Shown: one piece after another, positions 8,106 through 16,351 of the stretch | Position numbering within the stretch: position 1 is the first letter of the stretch | Layout: every line of letters starts with the position of its first letter | Assembly (NCBI GenBank): GCA_020161655.1 | Contig: JAIUPC010000017.1 | Location: 248,001 to 312,000 of the forward strand | Origin: Pseudomonadota bacterium | GTDB lineage: Bacteria; Pseudomonadota; Alphaproteobacteria; Rhodobacterales; Rhodobacteraceae | Direction: 5' to 3' | Length of the DNA: 64,000 nt | Notes under the pieces: generated by a model | What the model was told of the DNA's origin: nothing | Databases searched by the model: none | What the model saw: only the letters and a program-made list of their open reading frames with translations | Made by a program: the position numbers and the translations under genes

Positions 8106-9377
8106 CTAGCCCTCCGCCCCAAACACCTGCGTTCCCCCGACCCAGGTGGCGCGCACCTTACCCTCCATCCGCTGGCCGTCAAACGGCGTGTTCTTGGATT
8201 TCGAGCGCAGCTTGAAGCGGTCGAGAAGGAAGGGCGCGTCGGGATCGAAGAGCACGAGATCAGCCGGCGCACCGACGGCCAGCCGTCCCTGCGGCAGACC
8301 AAGGCGGCGGGCGGGGTTGAAGGACATGGCGCGGAACAGCTGCGGCAGGCTGAGGTGGCCGGCGTGATGAAGCCGCATCGCGGCAGGAAGGAGGGTTTCA
8401 AGCGCCACCGCGCCCGATGCCGCTTCCTCATAAGGCAGGCGCTTTGACTCCTCGTCCTGCGGCGTGTGCATGGAGGAGATGATGTCGATGACGCCCGTGG
8501 CCACGGCTTCCACCACCGCCATCCTGTCATCCTCGGACCTGAGGGGCGGCTTCACCTTGAAGAAGGTGCGGTAGTCGCCGACGTCGAATTCATTGAGCGT
8601 AAGATGGTGGATCGAGGTTCCCGCCGTCACGTCGAACCCGTTCCTTTTGGCGCGTTCCAGGGGCGGCAGGGCGCGGGCGGTGGTGATCTGGTCGAAGTGA
8701 TACTTCGCCCCGGTCATCTCGATCAGGCCCATGTCGCGGTCAAACCCGATCCGCTCGGCCATCGGCGACACACCGGGCAGACCGCGCAGCGAGGCGAACT
8801 TGCCGGCGGTCGTGGCGGCCCCCTTCGACAGGCCCGGCTCCTGCGGATGGCCCATGACGAGCGCGCCCAAGGACCGCGCATAGGTCAGCGCACGGGACAG
8901 GACGCGCGTATCCGTCACCACATGGTCGCAGTCGGTGAAGGCAATGGCGCCGGCGTCGAGCAGAAACCCGATTTCCGTCATCTCGCGCCCCTCGCGGCCC
9001 TTGGTCAGGGCGGCCATGTGGCGGATGCGGACGGGCGAGGCCTCGGCCGCGCGGCGGGTGACAAATTCCAGCGTCTCGGGCGTGTCGATGGCGGGATGGG
9101 TGTCGGGGCGAGCGATGATCGTGGTGACGCCGCCGGCGGCGGCCGCCAGACCAGCGGAGCGGAACGATTCCTTGTGCCGCTCGCCCGGCTCGCCGATCTT
9201 GACGCCAAGGTCGACGATCCCGGGGGCGAGGCATTTGCCGCCGCAGTCGATGACCGTCGCGCTCTTGGGGGCCGGGGCGTTCACGGCGGCGATCTGGCCG
9301 TCCCTTATGGTCAGGGAGCCTTCGGCCTCCGTCAAGCCTTCAGGGTCGATCAGGCGGGCGTTGGTCAGATGGATCAT
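8106..9377 (-). CDS. pyrC: Dihydroorotase-like protein, probably catalytically inactive (PyrC' type)
   Basis: 423 residues with the amidohydrolase fold of type I dihydroorotase, the third step of pyrimidine synthesis. Sequence context around the metal site is conserved but the ligands are not. The usual D-L-H-x-H after APGIVD reads DLGVKIGEPG (Gly58, Lys60). The usual TDHAPH reads SMHTPQ (Met302, Gln306). Loss of these residues should abolish zinc binding and turnover. Inactive PyrC' proteins encoded with pyrB in Pseudomonas act as structural partners of aspartate carbamoyltransferase; by analogy this one may scaffold PyrB, which is encoded upstream on the same strand. An active dihydroorotase would then be encoded elsewhere. 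Confidence 0.85.
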   Translation of the reverse strand: MIHLTNARLIDPEGLTEAEGSLTIRDGQIAAVNAPAPKSATVIDCGGKCLAPGIVDLGVKIGEPGERHKESFRSAGLAAAAGGVTTIIARPDTHPAIDTPETLEFVTRRAAEASPVRIRHMAALTKGREGREMTEIGFLLDAGAIAFTDCDHVVTDTRVLSRALTYARSLGALVMGHPQEPGLSKGAATTAGKFASLRGLPGVSPMAERIGFDRDMGLIEMTGAKYHFDQITTARALPPLERAKRNGFDVTAGTSIHHLTLNEFDVGDYRTFFKVKPPLRSEDDRMAVVEAVATGVIDIISSMHTPQDEESKRLPYEEAASGAVALETLLPAAMRLHHAGHLSLPQLFRAMSFNPARRLGLPQGRLAVGAPADLVLFDPDAPFLLDRFKLRSKSKNTPFDGQRMEGKVRATWVGGTQVFGAEG

Positions 9378-9517
9378 GGGCGATCGTTCCCGGTATTCGG
9401 TGTTGCCACGGTGCCAAGCTGCACCTGCCGCATCATTTGGAAGACATTGGCGGAGTCGGCGATGTTCTCGAACCCCTCGCGCCTGATTTCAAGCTGATTG
9501 TCGGACTCGGGGGTCAC
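9374..9517 (-). pseudogene. Remnant of a fourth PH-like/two-helix family gene
   Basis: An open frame of 47 codons (GTG at 9517; an in-frame TGA two codons upstream) ends in an ATGA overlap with the pyrC-like gene. Its text GFENIADSANVFQMMRQVQL aligns with the C-termini of the three intact paralogues upstream (GFERIAEGEKVMRLIRQIQ and GFNRIRDGEQVMQLIRKVQ). The membrane and core domains are missing. It looks like the eroded 3' end of another copy. The rest of the gap to 9698 shows nothing I can recognise. Confidence 0.6.
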
Positions 9518-9698
9518 CGTTCAGCGCCTCTGGGCCGGAGGAACGGTCGTTGATCAGGAAAGCTGGTCAATTTCGTCCGTCGTCCCTCTCGCTGCCCGCG
9601 TGTCTTGGATCGCCGGAACAGCGTCCGTCAAGTCTTGAATCGGCCGGACGGCCGAGGGCGCCCCATGAGGAATTGTCGAGGGGACGTACCGACCCGGA

Positions 9699-10235
9699 TC
9701 AGGCCTTCCCCTGCACTCGGCGGAACAGGGCATGGACGGCGGCGGCATCCTCGATGAAGTCAAATCCGGTCCGCCAGCGCTTTTCATAGGCATGCATGGC
9801 GCGCCACTTCCGCGTCGCGAAATGAACAGAGCCGGGCTGCCCGTCGACGAACTGGACCTTCGTACCCTTGGCGATCGGATACGCCTCGACCTTCTGCCGC
9901 CCGAAGCCCCTGCCGATGATGAGCGCGCGGCGGTCCGTCAGGACGTAAAGCGACTGCCGCCGCTTCCAGGCGCGCCAGAGATGCTTGCCGAGAAGCCCCC
10001 AAATGCCGACCGAGAAGAAGACGGCCCAGAGCAACCAGACCGGCCCGGCGAGGCCCGTCCAGAAAAGCCAGCCGAAGGAGAGGCCGATAAAGAAGATCAT
10101 GCCGAGAGGTTCGAGGGGGTAGACGTATTCGAACGCGACACGAAAGACCGGCCGGCCTCGCCAAAGGACCTTTTCACCCGGTTGAAGGACGCTGGAAAGG
10201 TCGATGCCTTCGGGCGAGTTTGCGTCCTTGGTCAT
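9699..10235 (-). CDS. Two-helix membrane protein with PH-like domain, paralogue 1
   Basis: 178 residues: a short cytoplasmic N-terminus with LQPGEKVLWRGRP, two membrane helices (about 38-75), then a soluble domain with SLYVLTDRRALII, SVHFATR and a C-terminal helix GFDFIEDAAAVHALFRRVQ. This order matches bacterial PH-like membrane proteins of unknown function. It is the most divergent of three paralogues in the row. The position between pyrB and the pyrC-like gene may lead annotation pipelines to confuse it with a carbamoyltransferase subunit; nothing in the sequence supports that. Confidence 0.75.
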   Translation of the reverse strand: MTKDANSPEGIDLSSVLQPGEKVLWRGRPVFRVAFEYVYPLEPLGMIFFIGLSFGWLFWTGLAGPVWLLWAVFFSVGIWGLLGKHLWRAWKRRQSLYVLTDRRALIIGRGFGRQKVEAYPIAKGTKVQFVDGQPGSVHFATRKWRAMHAYEKRWRTGFDFIEDAAAVHALFRRVQGKA

Positions 10236-10499
10236 TGCGAGGCCTCAATGCGGCTCTGGCCCTGGGGCGGCGATCTGACATGGACGGGCCTGTACTGAAC
10301 CGGAAGGGCATAATGTGCCATCCAAGATCTCTGCCTATGCCGGTTTTAGCGGGAGGATAGGGAAGGCTTTGGGCGTAAAGAAGGCGGCATTCGGGTTGGC
10401 GGGGACGCGTCACAGGAATCTGCTGATCACCTGACCCCCGCGCATCGTTTGGATCGAACCGGTCTTTGCCGTCGGGCATTGAATGGCGGCGCCCGCCGT

Positions 10500-11066
10500 T
10501 CATGCCGCCTCGGTCTGGATCTGCCGGATCAGGCGCATCACCTTCTCGCCCTCGGCGATCCGTTCGAAGCCGACGCGGGTATGGCTCCTGTCGCCCTCGC
10601 TGTCGACCTTCTCCTCGGTCGCGAAGCGGAGCGAGGCCTCGGGGCCGGGCAGGAAGTCGACGATGGTTTCGGGCCGGATCGGCCAGCTTCGAAGCAACCG
10701 TTCGCGGCCGTCTATGGCGATGAGGGCGCGGCGGTCGGTCAGGGCGTAGCGGGTGCGGGCGCGCTGCCTGGCGTCGTGGAAGTAGTGGCCAAAAACGCCG
10801 TAGAGGCCGAGGCCGATGAACGGCAGGCCGAAGATCGGGAAGAGAAGCATGAACCAGAACATCACCCCTTCCGCCTGCCGCCAGGCGCCCGAGAGGATGC
10901 CGAGGCCGGCCCCGGCGGTCCAGAGAAGGGCGAAGGCGAGGATGAAGAGGCTGGCGAAACTGCCGCCGAGCCCCTTGCGGGTGACGCGCACGCCTTGCGC
11001 CGGCGCGCCTGACCAGAGAAGCCGTTCACCGGGGTCGAGGTAACTTTCCCATGTTTCGCTGGTCAT
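10500..11066 (-). CDS. Two-helix membrane protein with PH-like domain, paralogue 2
   Basis: 188 residues from ATG 11066; a longer reading to 11147 is possible, but the chosen start aligns with paralogue 3 (TSETWESYLDPGERLLWSG). Two membrane helices (about 30-80) precede TRYALTDRRALIAIDG, SLRFAT and the terminal helix VMRLIRQIQ. Length equals that of paralogue 3 exactly, and the two are clearly each other's closest relatives in the window. A 264-nt gap without a recognisable gene separates it from paralogue 1. Function unknown. Confidence 0.75.
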   Translation of the reverse strand: MTSETWESYLDPGERLLWSGAPAQGVRVTRKGLGGSFASLFILAFALLWTAGAGLGILSGAWRQAEGVMFWFMLLFPIFGLPFIGLGLYGVFGHYFHDARQRARTRYALTDRRALIAIDGRERLLRSWPIRPETIVDFLPGPEASLRFATEEKVDSEGDRSHTRVGFERIAEGEKVMRLIRQIQTEAA

Positions 11067-11155
11067 CACCCCGGCTCTTTGGTCTTTCCTTCTTCCTCGC
11101 GGGTTTCCTTGCCGACAATCATGTCGAAATTCCGGTCGGGGTGGCAACTGCCCCC

Positions 11156-11722
11156 TCAGACCGTTCCGGCCTGAACCTTGCGGATCAGCTGCATCACCTG
11201 CTCGCCATCCCTGATCCGGTTGAACCCGCTTCTGGCCTTTTCCATGACCTCGCCTCCATCGGGTCGCGGCCCGGTGGCGAAGCGCAAGGAGGCCTCGTCG
11301 CCCGGGCTGTAGTCGACCTCCGTTTCCGGCCCGATCGGCCAGCTTCGGAGGCTCGGCTCCCTGCCGCCGATGGCGATGATCGCGCGGCGGTCGGTCAGCG
11401 CGTAACGGGTCTGGGCGCGGATCCGGGCGTCTGTGATGTAATGGCCGAAGGCCATCATCACGCCCTCCCAGATGAAGGGCAGCGCGAAGAGCGGGAAGAT
11501 CACCATGAACCAGAGGACATAGCCGCTGGCCATTTGCCAGTAGCCGCCCCAGAGGCCCCGGCTGCTTTCGACAAAGGCAAGGAGCGCGAAGGCAAGGAAG
11601 ACGCCGCCGGAGACGCTCACGATCACCTGATCGAAGTCAAAGCGGAGCCCGCGCGCCGGCGCGCCGGTCCAGAGGAGCCGCTCGCCGGGGTCGAGGTGGC
11701 CTTCCCAAGGGTCGCCGTTCAT
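11156..11722 (-). CDS. Two-helix membrane protein with PH-like domain, paralogue 3
   Basis: 188 residues from ATG 11722. An in-frame ATG at 11752 exists, but the internal start is preceded by AGGAC and gives the same length as paralogue 2. The same plan is seen: DPGERLLWTGAP, two membrane helices, TRYALTDRRAIIAIGG, SLRFATG, then VMQLIRKVQ. It is the first of the tandem set and is separated by 89 nt from paralogue 2. Tandem duplication followed by divergence is the simple explanation. Confidence 0.75.
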   Translation of the reverse strand: MNGDPWEGHLDPGERLLWTGAPARGLRFDFDQVIVSVSGGVFLAFALLAFVESSRGLWGGYWQMASGYVLWFMVIFPLFALPFIWEGVMMAFGHYITDARIRAQTRYALTDRRAIIAIGGREPSLRSWPIGPETEVDYSPGDEASLRFATGPRPDGGEVMEKARSGFNRIRDGEQVMQLIRKVQAGTV

Positions 11723-11809
11723 CCCGCTGTCCTGCCAGTCGGTGTCTGGCACGGCAATCGCAGAGGATCATGGCAACAATCGGGACGACCGGAGGCTCGC
11801 GCCCGGCTG

Positions 11810-12604
11810 TTACTTCGGGAAGAGGTAGGTCACGACAAGCCGCGCACCCCAGCCGTCCGGCCCGCCTTGCGGCGCATCTGCCCAATAGCGGACGCCGCCG
11901 CCGATCTGGACCGGCCGGTTGGCGATGGTCACCAGCTGGGAGATGACGAAATTGACCGGAACCGCCCATTCATCGGCTTCCCAGTCGTAGGAGGCCTCGA
12001 CATTGCCGGAATAGGTGGTTCCGCCGGGGGTCGAGTAGCTCACGAAGGGCTGCAGGAACGAGACGCTTGAATGGCCGTAGACATCGTCGTTGGAGACCGA
12101 CCAGATGTGATTGGCCAGCCCACCATAAGTCCAGCCGTTGCTCTGCTTGAGCGCCACGCCGGTCAACCCGAGGCCCCACTGGTCGACGCCAAGCCCGTCA
12201 GTATTGGTCGGAATCTGGATCACCGGACCGGCACCCCAGATCAACCCGCCGCTCGTCGGCTTCTTTGGCGAAAAGAAGAAGCTTTGGACGGTGTTGCCGA
12301 ACCCGGTCTGCGTAGTGCCGGGCGTGAAGTCGGACTGGCTGACGACCGGAATGATCGTCCGCGAGATCAGGTTCCAGTTGTCGCCGATGGAGATCGGGAT
12401 CACCGGCTGGACGTTGATGTAGGATTGTTCGGCAGTGCCGTTCAGGAAACCCGAGTTGTAGTTGTACTGCAGCGGCACGCTGATGAGGTTCGCGACCGGG
12501 TTCGAAAGCTGGGAGGCGAGGTCATCGGCGGCTGCGGCGGCAAGAGCCGAAGCCATGAGAAGGCCGGCACAGGGGAGGGGCCTGAGCCACGCGGGTAGGG
12601 ACAT
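11810..12604 (-). CDS. Outer-membrane beta-barrel protein, MetA/phenol-degradation-like
   Basis: 264 residues from ATG 12604, chosen because GGAG lies 8 nt upstream and a signal peptide with an Ala-rich core follows directly. The mature part is made of alternating aromatic and glycine-rich strands (for example VQSFFFSPK, VGVDQWGLGLTG-like segments, GGGVRYWAD) and ends in an aromatic/Pro-Lys tail, as in small barrels of the Phenol_MetA_deg type. Such proteins are often labelled transporter without proof. It sits between pyrB and the membrane paralogues and has no visible link to pyrimidine synthesis. Confidence 0.7.
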   Translation of the reverse strand: MSLPAWLRPLPCAGLLMASALAAAAADDLASQLSNPVANLISVPLQYNYNSGFLNGTAEQSYINVQPVIPISIGDNWNLISRTIIPVVSQSDFTPGTTQTGFGNTVQSFFFSPKKPTSGGLIWGAGPVIQIPTNTDGLGVDQWGLGLTGVALKQSNGWTYGGLANHIWSVSNDDVYGHSSVSFLQPFVSYSTPGGTTYSGNVEASYDWEADEWAVPVNFVISQLVTIANRPVQIGGGVRYWADAPQGGPDGWGARLVVTYLFPK

Positions 12605-12838
12605 TCGTGCTCTCCATGGTTGAGTGCGATCCGACATGCTCAACCATCTACGGGGCGGAGGCCGCTTGGAAGCCTGCAAAATGCCGCAGGGAAAGGCAGC
12701 GTTCAGGCTTCTGCGGGCGAAGGCCATCCCTGCGGAGAAGATTTGTTTGATTTCAGATGGTTGCTTTAAGACTTCGGTAATCAATGCGGCGATCAGGGCG
12801 TAAGGTCGGGTGGGCAATATTGCCCATCCTGCGGAACG

Positions 12839-13801
12839 TCAGACCATCACCCCGACCGCCTGCCGTCCCCGCTCTGCGCGGAGGTTCCGGGCGAGCAGGT
12901 CCATGCAGGCCATCCTGACCGCCACGCCCATTTCCACCTGGTCCTGAATCACGGAACGGTTGATGTCGTCGGCAAGCTCTCCGTCGATCTCCACCCCCCG
13001 GTTCATCGGGCCGGGGTGCATGACGATGGCATCTTCCTTCGCGAAGGACAGTTTCTCCGCGTCCAGCCCGAAGCGGTGGTAATACTCGCGTTCGGAGGGG
13101 ATGAAGCCGCCGTCCATCCGTTCCTTCTGGAGCCGGAGCATCATCACCACATCGGCATCGCGCAGCCCCTCGCGCATGTCGTCATAGACCTCGCAGCCGA
13201 GGTCCGCGACGCCAGAGGGCATCAGCGTCGGCGGGCCAATGAGGCGGATGCGGTTTTCCATCTTGCCAAGCAGGATCAGGTTCGACCGCGCCACGCGGCT
13301 ATGCGCGATGTCGCCGCAGATCGCCACCGTCAGGCGCTGGATGCGGCCCTTGGCGCGGCGGATCGTCAGGGCATCGAGAAGCGCCTGCGTCGGGTGTTCA
13401 TGCCGCCCGTCGCCGGCATTGAGGACGGCGCAGTTCACCTTCTGCGCCAGAAGATCGACGGCGCCCGAGGCCGGGTGGCGGACGACGAGAAGATCGGGGT
13501 GCATGGCGTTCAGGGTCAGCGCCGTGTCGATCAGCGTCTCGCCCTTCTTCACCGATGAATGCGCGACCGACATGTTCATCACGTCCGCACCGAGCCTCTT
13601 GCCGGCCAGTTCGAACGAGGCCTGCGTCCGCGTCGAGTTCTCGAAGAACATGTTGATCTGGGTCATGCCGGCGAGGGCATCCGACCGCTTCACCGTGCGC
13701 TGGTTCAGCTCGACATAGGTTTCAGCAAGGTCGAGGACGGAGCGGATCTCATCCGGTGCCAGATGCTCGATGCCGAGAAGATGGCGCGCGCGGAATGTCA
13801 T
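12839..13801 (-). CDS. pyrB: Aspartate carbamoyltransferase catalytic chain
   Basis: 320 residues. Joins carbamoyl phosphate to aspartate in pyrimidine synthesis. The carbamoyl-phosphate loop [19 protein letters not shown] (about 52-70), [10 protein letters not shown] (about 137-146) and [12 protein letters not shown] near the end are all present. No regulatory pyrI gene is nearby. The pyrC-like partner about 3.5 kb downstream on the same strand lacks metal ligands, so this PyrB may need it structurally, as in the Pseudomonas PyrB-PyrC' complex. Confidence 0.95.
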   Translation of the reverse strand: MTFRARHLLGIEHLAPDEIRSVLDLAETYVELNQRTVKRSDALAGMTQINMFFENSTRTQASFELAGKRLGADVMNMSVAHSSVKKGETLIDTALTLNAMHPDLLVVRHPASGAVDLLAQKVNCAVLNAGDGRHEHPTQALLDALTIRRAKGRIQRLTVAICGDIAHSRVARSNLILLGKMENRIRLIGPPTLMPSGVADLGCEVYDDMREGLRDADVVMMLRLQKERMDGGFIPSEREYYHRFGLDAEKLSFAKEDAIVMHPGPMNRGVEIDGELADDINRSVIQDQVEMGVAVRMACMDLLARNLRAERGRQAVGVMV

Positions 13802-13861
13802 TCTGGCCTCCGGGTCCGGTTCGCCCGCCTTATGGCAAATGCCGGAGCGTGGGGCAACGGC

Positions 13862-14911
13862 TCATGCCGGGTCTGCGTAGTCGTGGAGTCGGCCTTGCGG
13901 ATCGCGGACGCGGTAGTGGCCGGGGGTGATCTCGGTCAGGTAGTCTGAGGTCAGGGGCACCTTGCCGAAGCCACCGGGGATGTCGAGGACGTAGGCGGGA
14001 ATGCAGGTGCCGGAGATGCGGCCCCGGAGCGCGGCCATGATCGCCTGACCTTCGACGATCGTGGTGCGGAAGTGCGAGGTGCCAGGGGCAAGGTCGCAGT
14101 GGTGGAGGTAGTAGGGTTTCACCTTCGCCCGTATCAGCGCGCGGAAGAGGTTGGCGAGCGTTTCCGCGCTGTCGTTGATGCCCTTCAGGAGCACGGTCTG
14201 CGACAGAAGCGGGATGCCTGCCGCCGTCAGCCGGGCGAGGGCAGCGCGGGCGGCGTCGGTTAGTTCCTGCGCGTGGTTGGTGTGAAGGACGAGCCAGAGG
14301 CAGGGATGGGCGGCCAGCGCCTTTGTCATGGCTGCGTCGATGCGGTCAGGTGCCACCACCGGCACGCGGCTGTGGATGCGCACCGTCTCGACCGTCGGTA
14401 TGGCGGCGAGGCGGGTGAGGATCGCTTCGATGCGGCGGGGCGAAAGGCTCAAGGGGTCGCCGCCGGTCAGGATCACTTCGCGGATGGCCGGGGTGCGGGC
14501 GATGTAGGCGAGGGCTGCGGCGAGGTCCGGTTCCGAGAGCGGCCCGGTTTCGCCCACCGTCTCGCGGCGGAAGCAGAAGCGGCAGTAGACCTCGCAAGCC
14601 TTGGTGACGGCAAGGATCACCCGGTCGGGGTAGCGGTGTGTGAGGCCGGGGGCGGCGAGGTGGGTGTCGTCGCCGATCGGGTCGGCAAGCTCTTCGGGAC
14701 GGATCGTGAGTTCGCGGGCGTCGGGGACGAACTGGCGCGCGACGGGATCGCCGGAGGCGTCTACGGCGGCGCGCATGGCGGGCGACAGGCGGATGCGGAA
14801 GGCCTCGCCGACCGCTTCAAGGGCCGGGGCGTCGGCGGGCGCGGCCAGTCCCTCGGCGACAAGATCGGCGACGGAGGTGAGGGCGCGGGACGGGCGGTGG
14901 GCTTGGGTCAT
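13862..14911 (-). CDS. Lysine 2,3-aminomutase-like radical SAM protein (KamA/EpmB family)
   Basis: 349 residues from ATG 14911 (an upstream in-frame start at 14950 is less likely by alignment). The radical-SAM cysteines appear in CEVYCRFCFRRE (C-x3-C-x2-C). YYLHHCDLAPGTSHFRT and IPGGFGKVPL, the latter with the PLP lysine, match the lysine aminomutase fold. The length is EpmB-like, the enzyme that makes beta-lysine for elongation factor P. Neither efp nor epmA is in the window, so a role in EF-P modification versus free lysine metabolism is undecided. Confidence 0.85.
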   Translation of the reverse strand: MTQAHRPSRALTSVADLVAEGLAAPADAPALEAVGEAFRIRLSPAMRAAVDASGDPVARQFVPDARELTIRPEELADPIGDDTHLAAPGLTHRYPDRVILAVTKACEVYCRFCFRRETVGETGPLSEPDLAAALAYIARTPAIREVILTGGDPLSLSPRRIEAILTRLAAIPTVETVRIHSRVPVVAPDRIDAAMTKALAAHPCLWLVLHTNHAQELTDAARAALARLTAAGIPLLSQTVLLKGINDSAETLANLFRALIRAKVKPYYLHHCDLAPGTSHFRTTIVEGQAIMAALRGRISGTCIPAYVLDIPGGFGKVPLTSDYLTEITPGHYRVRDPQGRLHDYADPA

Positions 14912-14996
14912 GGCGGCAGGGCTTTTCCCCTTGATCGCACGCCGATGCAAGCCTCGGCTTTACCTCCGCCGGGCGGCACCCTAGTCTTGGGTCGCC

Positions 14997-15776
14997 ATGA
15001 ATTCATCTGCCGATCCAATCGACTTCCACACCGCGCAGGCGCTTCTTGCCTGGCAGATGGAGCTTGGCGCGGATGAGGCCATCGGCGACGCGCCGGTCAA
15101 CCGCTATGAGGCGCCCGCCGAGGCGCCGAAACCCTCCTTGGCTGCGGCGCCGGTGGCAGAGGCCGAAGCCGATCCCGTCGAGGCGGCGAAGGCTGCGGCG
15201 GAGGGTGCTGTGAGCCTTGAGGCTTTGGCGGCGGCACAGGCGGCTTACGCGCATTGCGACCTGAAGCAAGGTGCGCGGAACTTCGTCTTTGCCGACGGCA
15301 ACCCGGAGGCGCGGCTTTTGATCCTTGGCGAGGCGCCGGGGCGCGAGGAGGATATCGAGGGGCGGCCCTTCGTCGGAAACGCCGGGCAGCTTCTCGACCG
15401 GATGTTCGCGGCCATCGGCCTGTCACGGACGGCGCATCATCCCGATGAAGCGGTCTACATCACCAATGTCATGCCCTGGCGACCGCCGCAGAACCGCGAT
15501 CCGGAGCCGGCGGAGATCGCCATGATGCTGCCCTTCGTGACGCGGCATGTCGAACTGGTGAACCCGGATGTGATCGTCCTGATGGGCAATACCTCCTGTG
15601 CGGCGGCGCTGGGCAAGCGCGGTATCATGCGCCTGCGTGGCCAGTGGACAGAGGCTTTCGGCAAGCCCGCCATGCCGATGACGCATCCGGCCTATCTCCT
15701 CCGCAATACGGCAGCGAAGCGCGAGGCCTGGGCGGATCTCCTGGAGGTGAGGGCGAGGTTGAAAGGGCAGGCATGA
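14997..15776 (+). CDS. Uracil-DNA glycosylase, family 4/5-like
   Basis: 259 residues. An Ala/Glu-rich N-terminal 80 residues leads into a glycosylase domain with GEAPGREEDIEGRPFVGNAG (active-site loop), YITNVMPWRPPQNR and MTHPAYLLRN. It should remove uracil from deaminated DNA. In classical family 4 enzymes four cysteines bind a 4Fe-4S cluster. Here the first is Tyr (AYAHC), the second is kept, KCRPP reads PWRPP, and the fourth is absent, so the cluster is probably lost. The stop overlaps the moaB start (ATGA). Confidence 0.88.
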   Translation: MNSSADPIDFHTAQALLAWQMELGADEAIGDAPVNRYEAPAEAPKPSLAAAPVAEAEADPVEAAKAAAEGAVSLEALAAAQAAYAHCDLKQGARNFVFADGNPEARLLILGEAPGREEDIEGRPFVGNAGQLLDRMFAAIGLSRTAHHPDEAVYITNVMPWRPPQNRDPEPAEIAMMLPFVTRHVELVNPDVIVLMGNTSCAAALGKRGIMRLRGQWTEAFGKPAMPMTHPAYLLRNTAAKREAWADLLEVRARLKGQA

Positions 15777-16315
15777 GCCGCATCGACGAAACCAAAGACT
15801 TCATCCCCTGCCGCATCGCCGTCCTCACAGTCTCGGACACCCGCTCCATTGCCGAGGACAAGTCCGGCGACACGCTGGTCGAGCGGCTGACCGGGGCTGG
15901 GCATGTGCTGGCGGCGCGCATGATCCTGCGCGACGACCGGGCCGGGATTGCGGCGCAGTTGCGCGATTGGATCGCTGATCCGGGCATCGACGTCATCATC
16001 TCCACCGGCGGCACCGGCCTCACAGGCCGCGATGTGACGGTCGAGGCGCATCGGGATGTCTATGAGAAGGAGATCGAGGCCTTCGCCACGGTCTTCACCA
16101 TCGTCTCCATGCAGAAGATCGGCACCAGCGCCGTGCAAAGCCGCGCCACGGGGGGCGTGGCGGGCGGCACCTATCTGTTCGCACTGCCGGGCAGCCCCGG
16201 CGCCTGCCGCGATGCCTGGGACGAGATCCTGAAGTGGCAGCTCGATTTTCGCCACCGGCCCTGCAATTTTGTGGAAATCATGCCGCGACTTGATGAGCAT
16301 CTGCGGCGCAAGTAA
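15773..16315 (+). CDS. moaB: Molybdenum cofactor biosynthesis protein B
   Basis: 180 residues from the ATG overlapping the glycosylase stop. The MoaB/Mog fold binds molybdopterin and helps its adenylylation. Motifs VLTVSDTRS, ISTGGTGLTGRDVT and FALPGSPGACRDAWDEI are standard. It is translationally coupled to an unrelated repair gene. No other moa genes are in the window. Confidence 0.92.
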   Translation: MSRIDETKDFIPCRIAVLTVSDTRSIAEDKSGDTLVERLTGAGHVLAARMILRDDRAGIAAQLRDWIADPGIDVIISTGGTGLTGRDVTVEAHRDVYEKEIEAFATVFTIVSMQKIGTSAVQSRATGGVAGGTYLFALPGSPGACRDAWDEILKWQLDFRHRPCNFVEIMPRLDEHLRRK

Positions 16316-16351
16316 CGCGGCCTGTCGGATTACCAGTCGAAAGGAAATTCA

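Noticed and set aside
10174-10503. Possible 109-codon gene in the gap between paralogues 1 and 2
   Set aside because: Composition is that of random high-GC sequence; no ribosome-binding site, signal or motif.
12760-12780. Second possible CtrA box (TTAA...GTAA) before the outer-membrane protein gene
   Set aside because: One half-site mismatches the consensus and the surrounding context gives no support.
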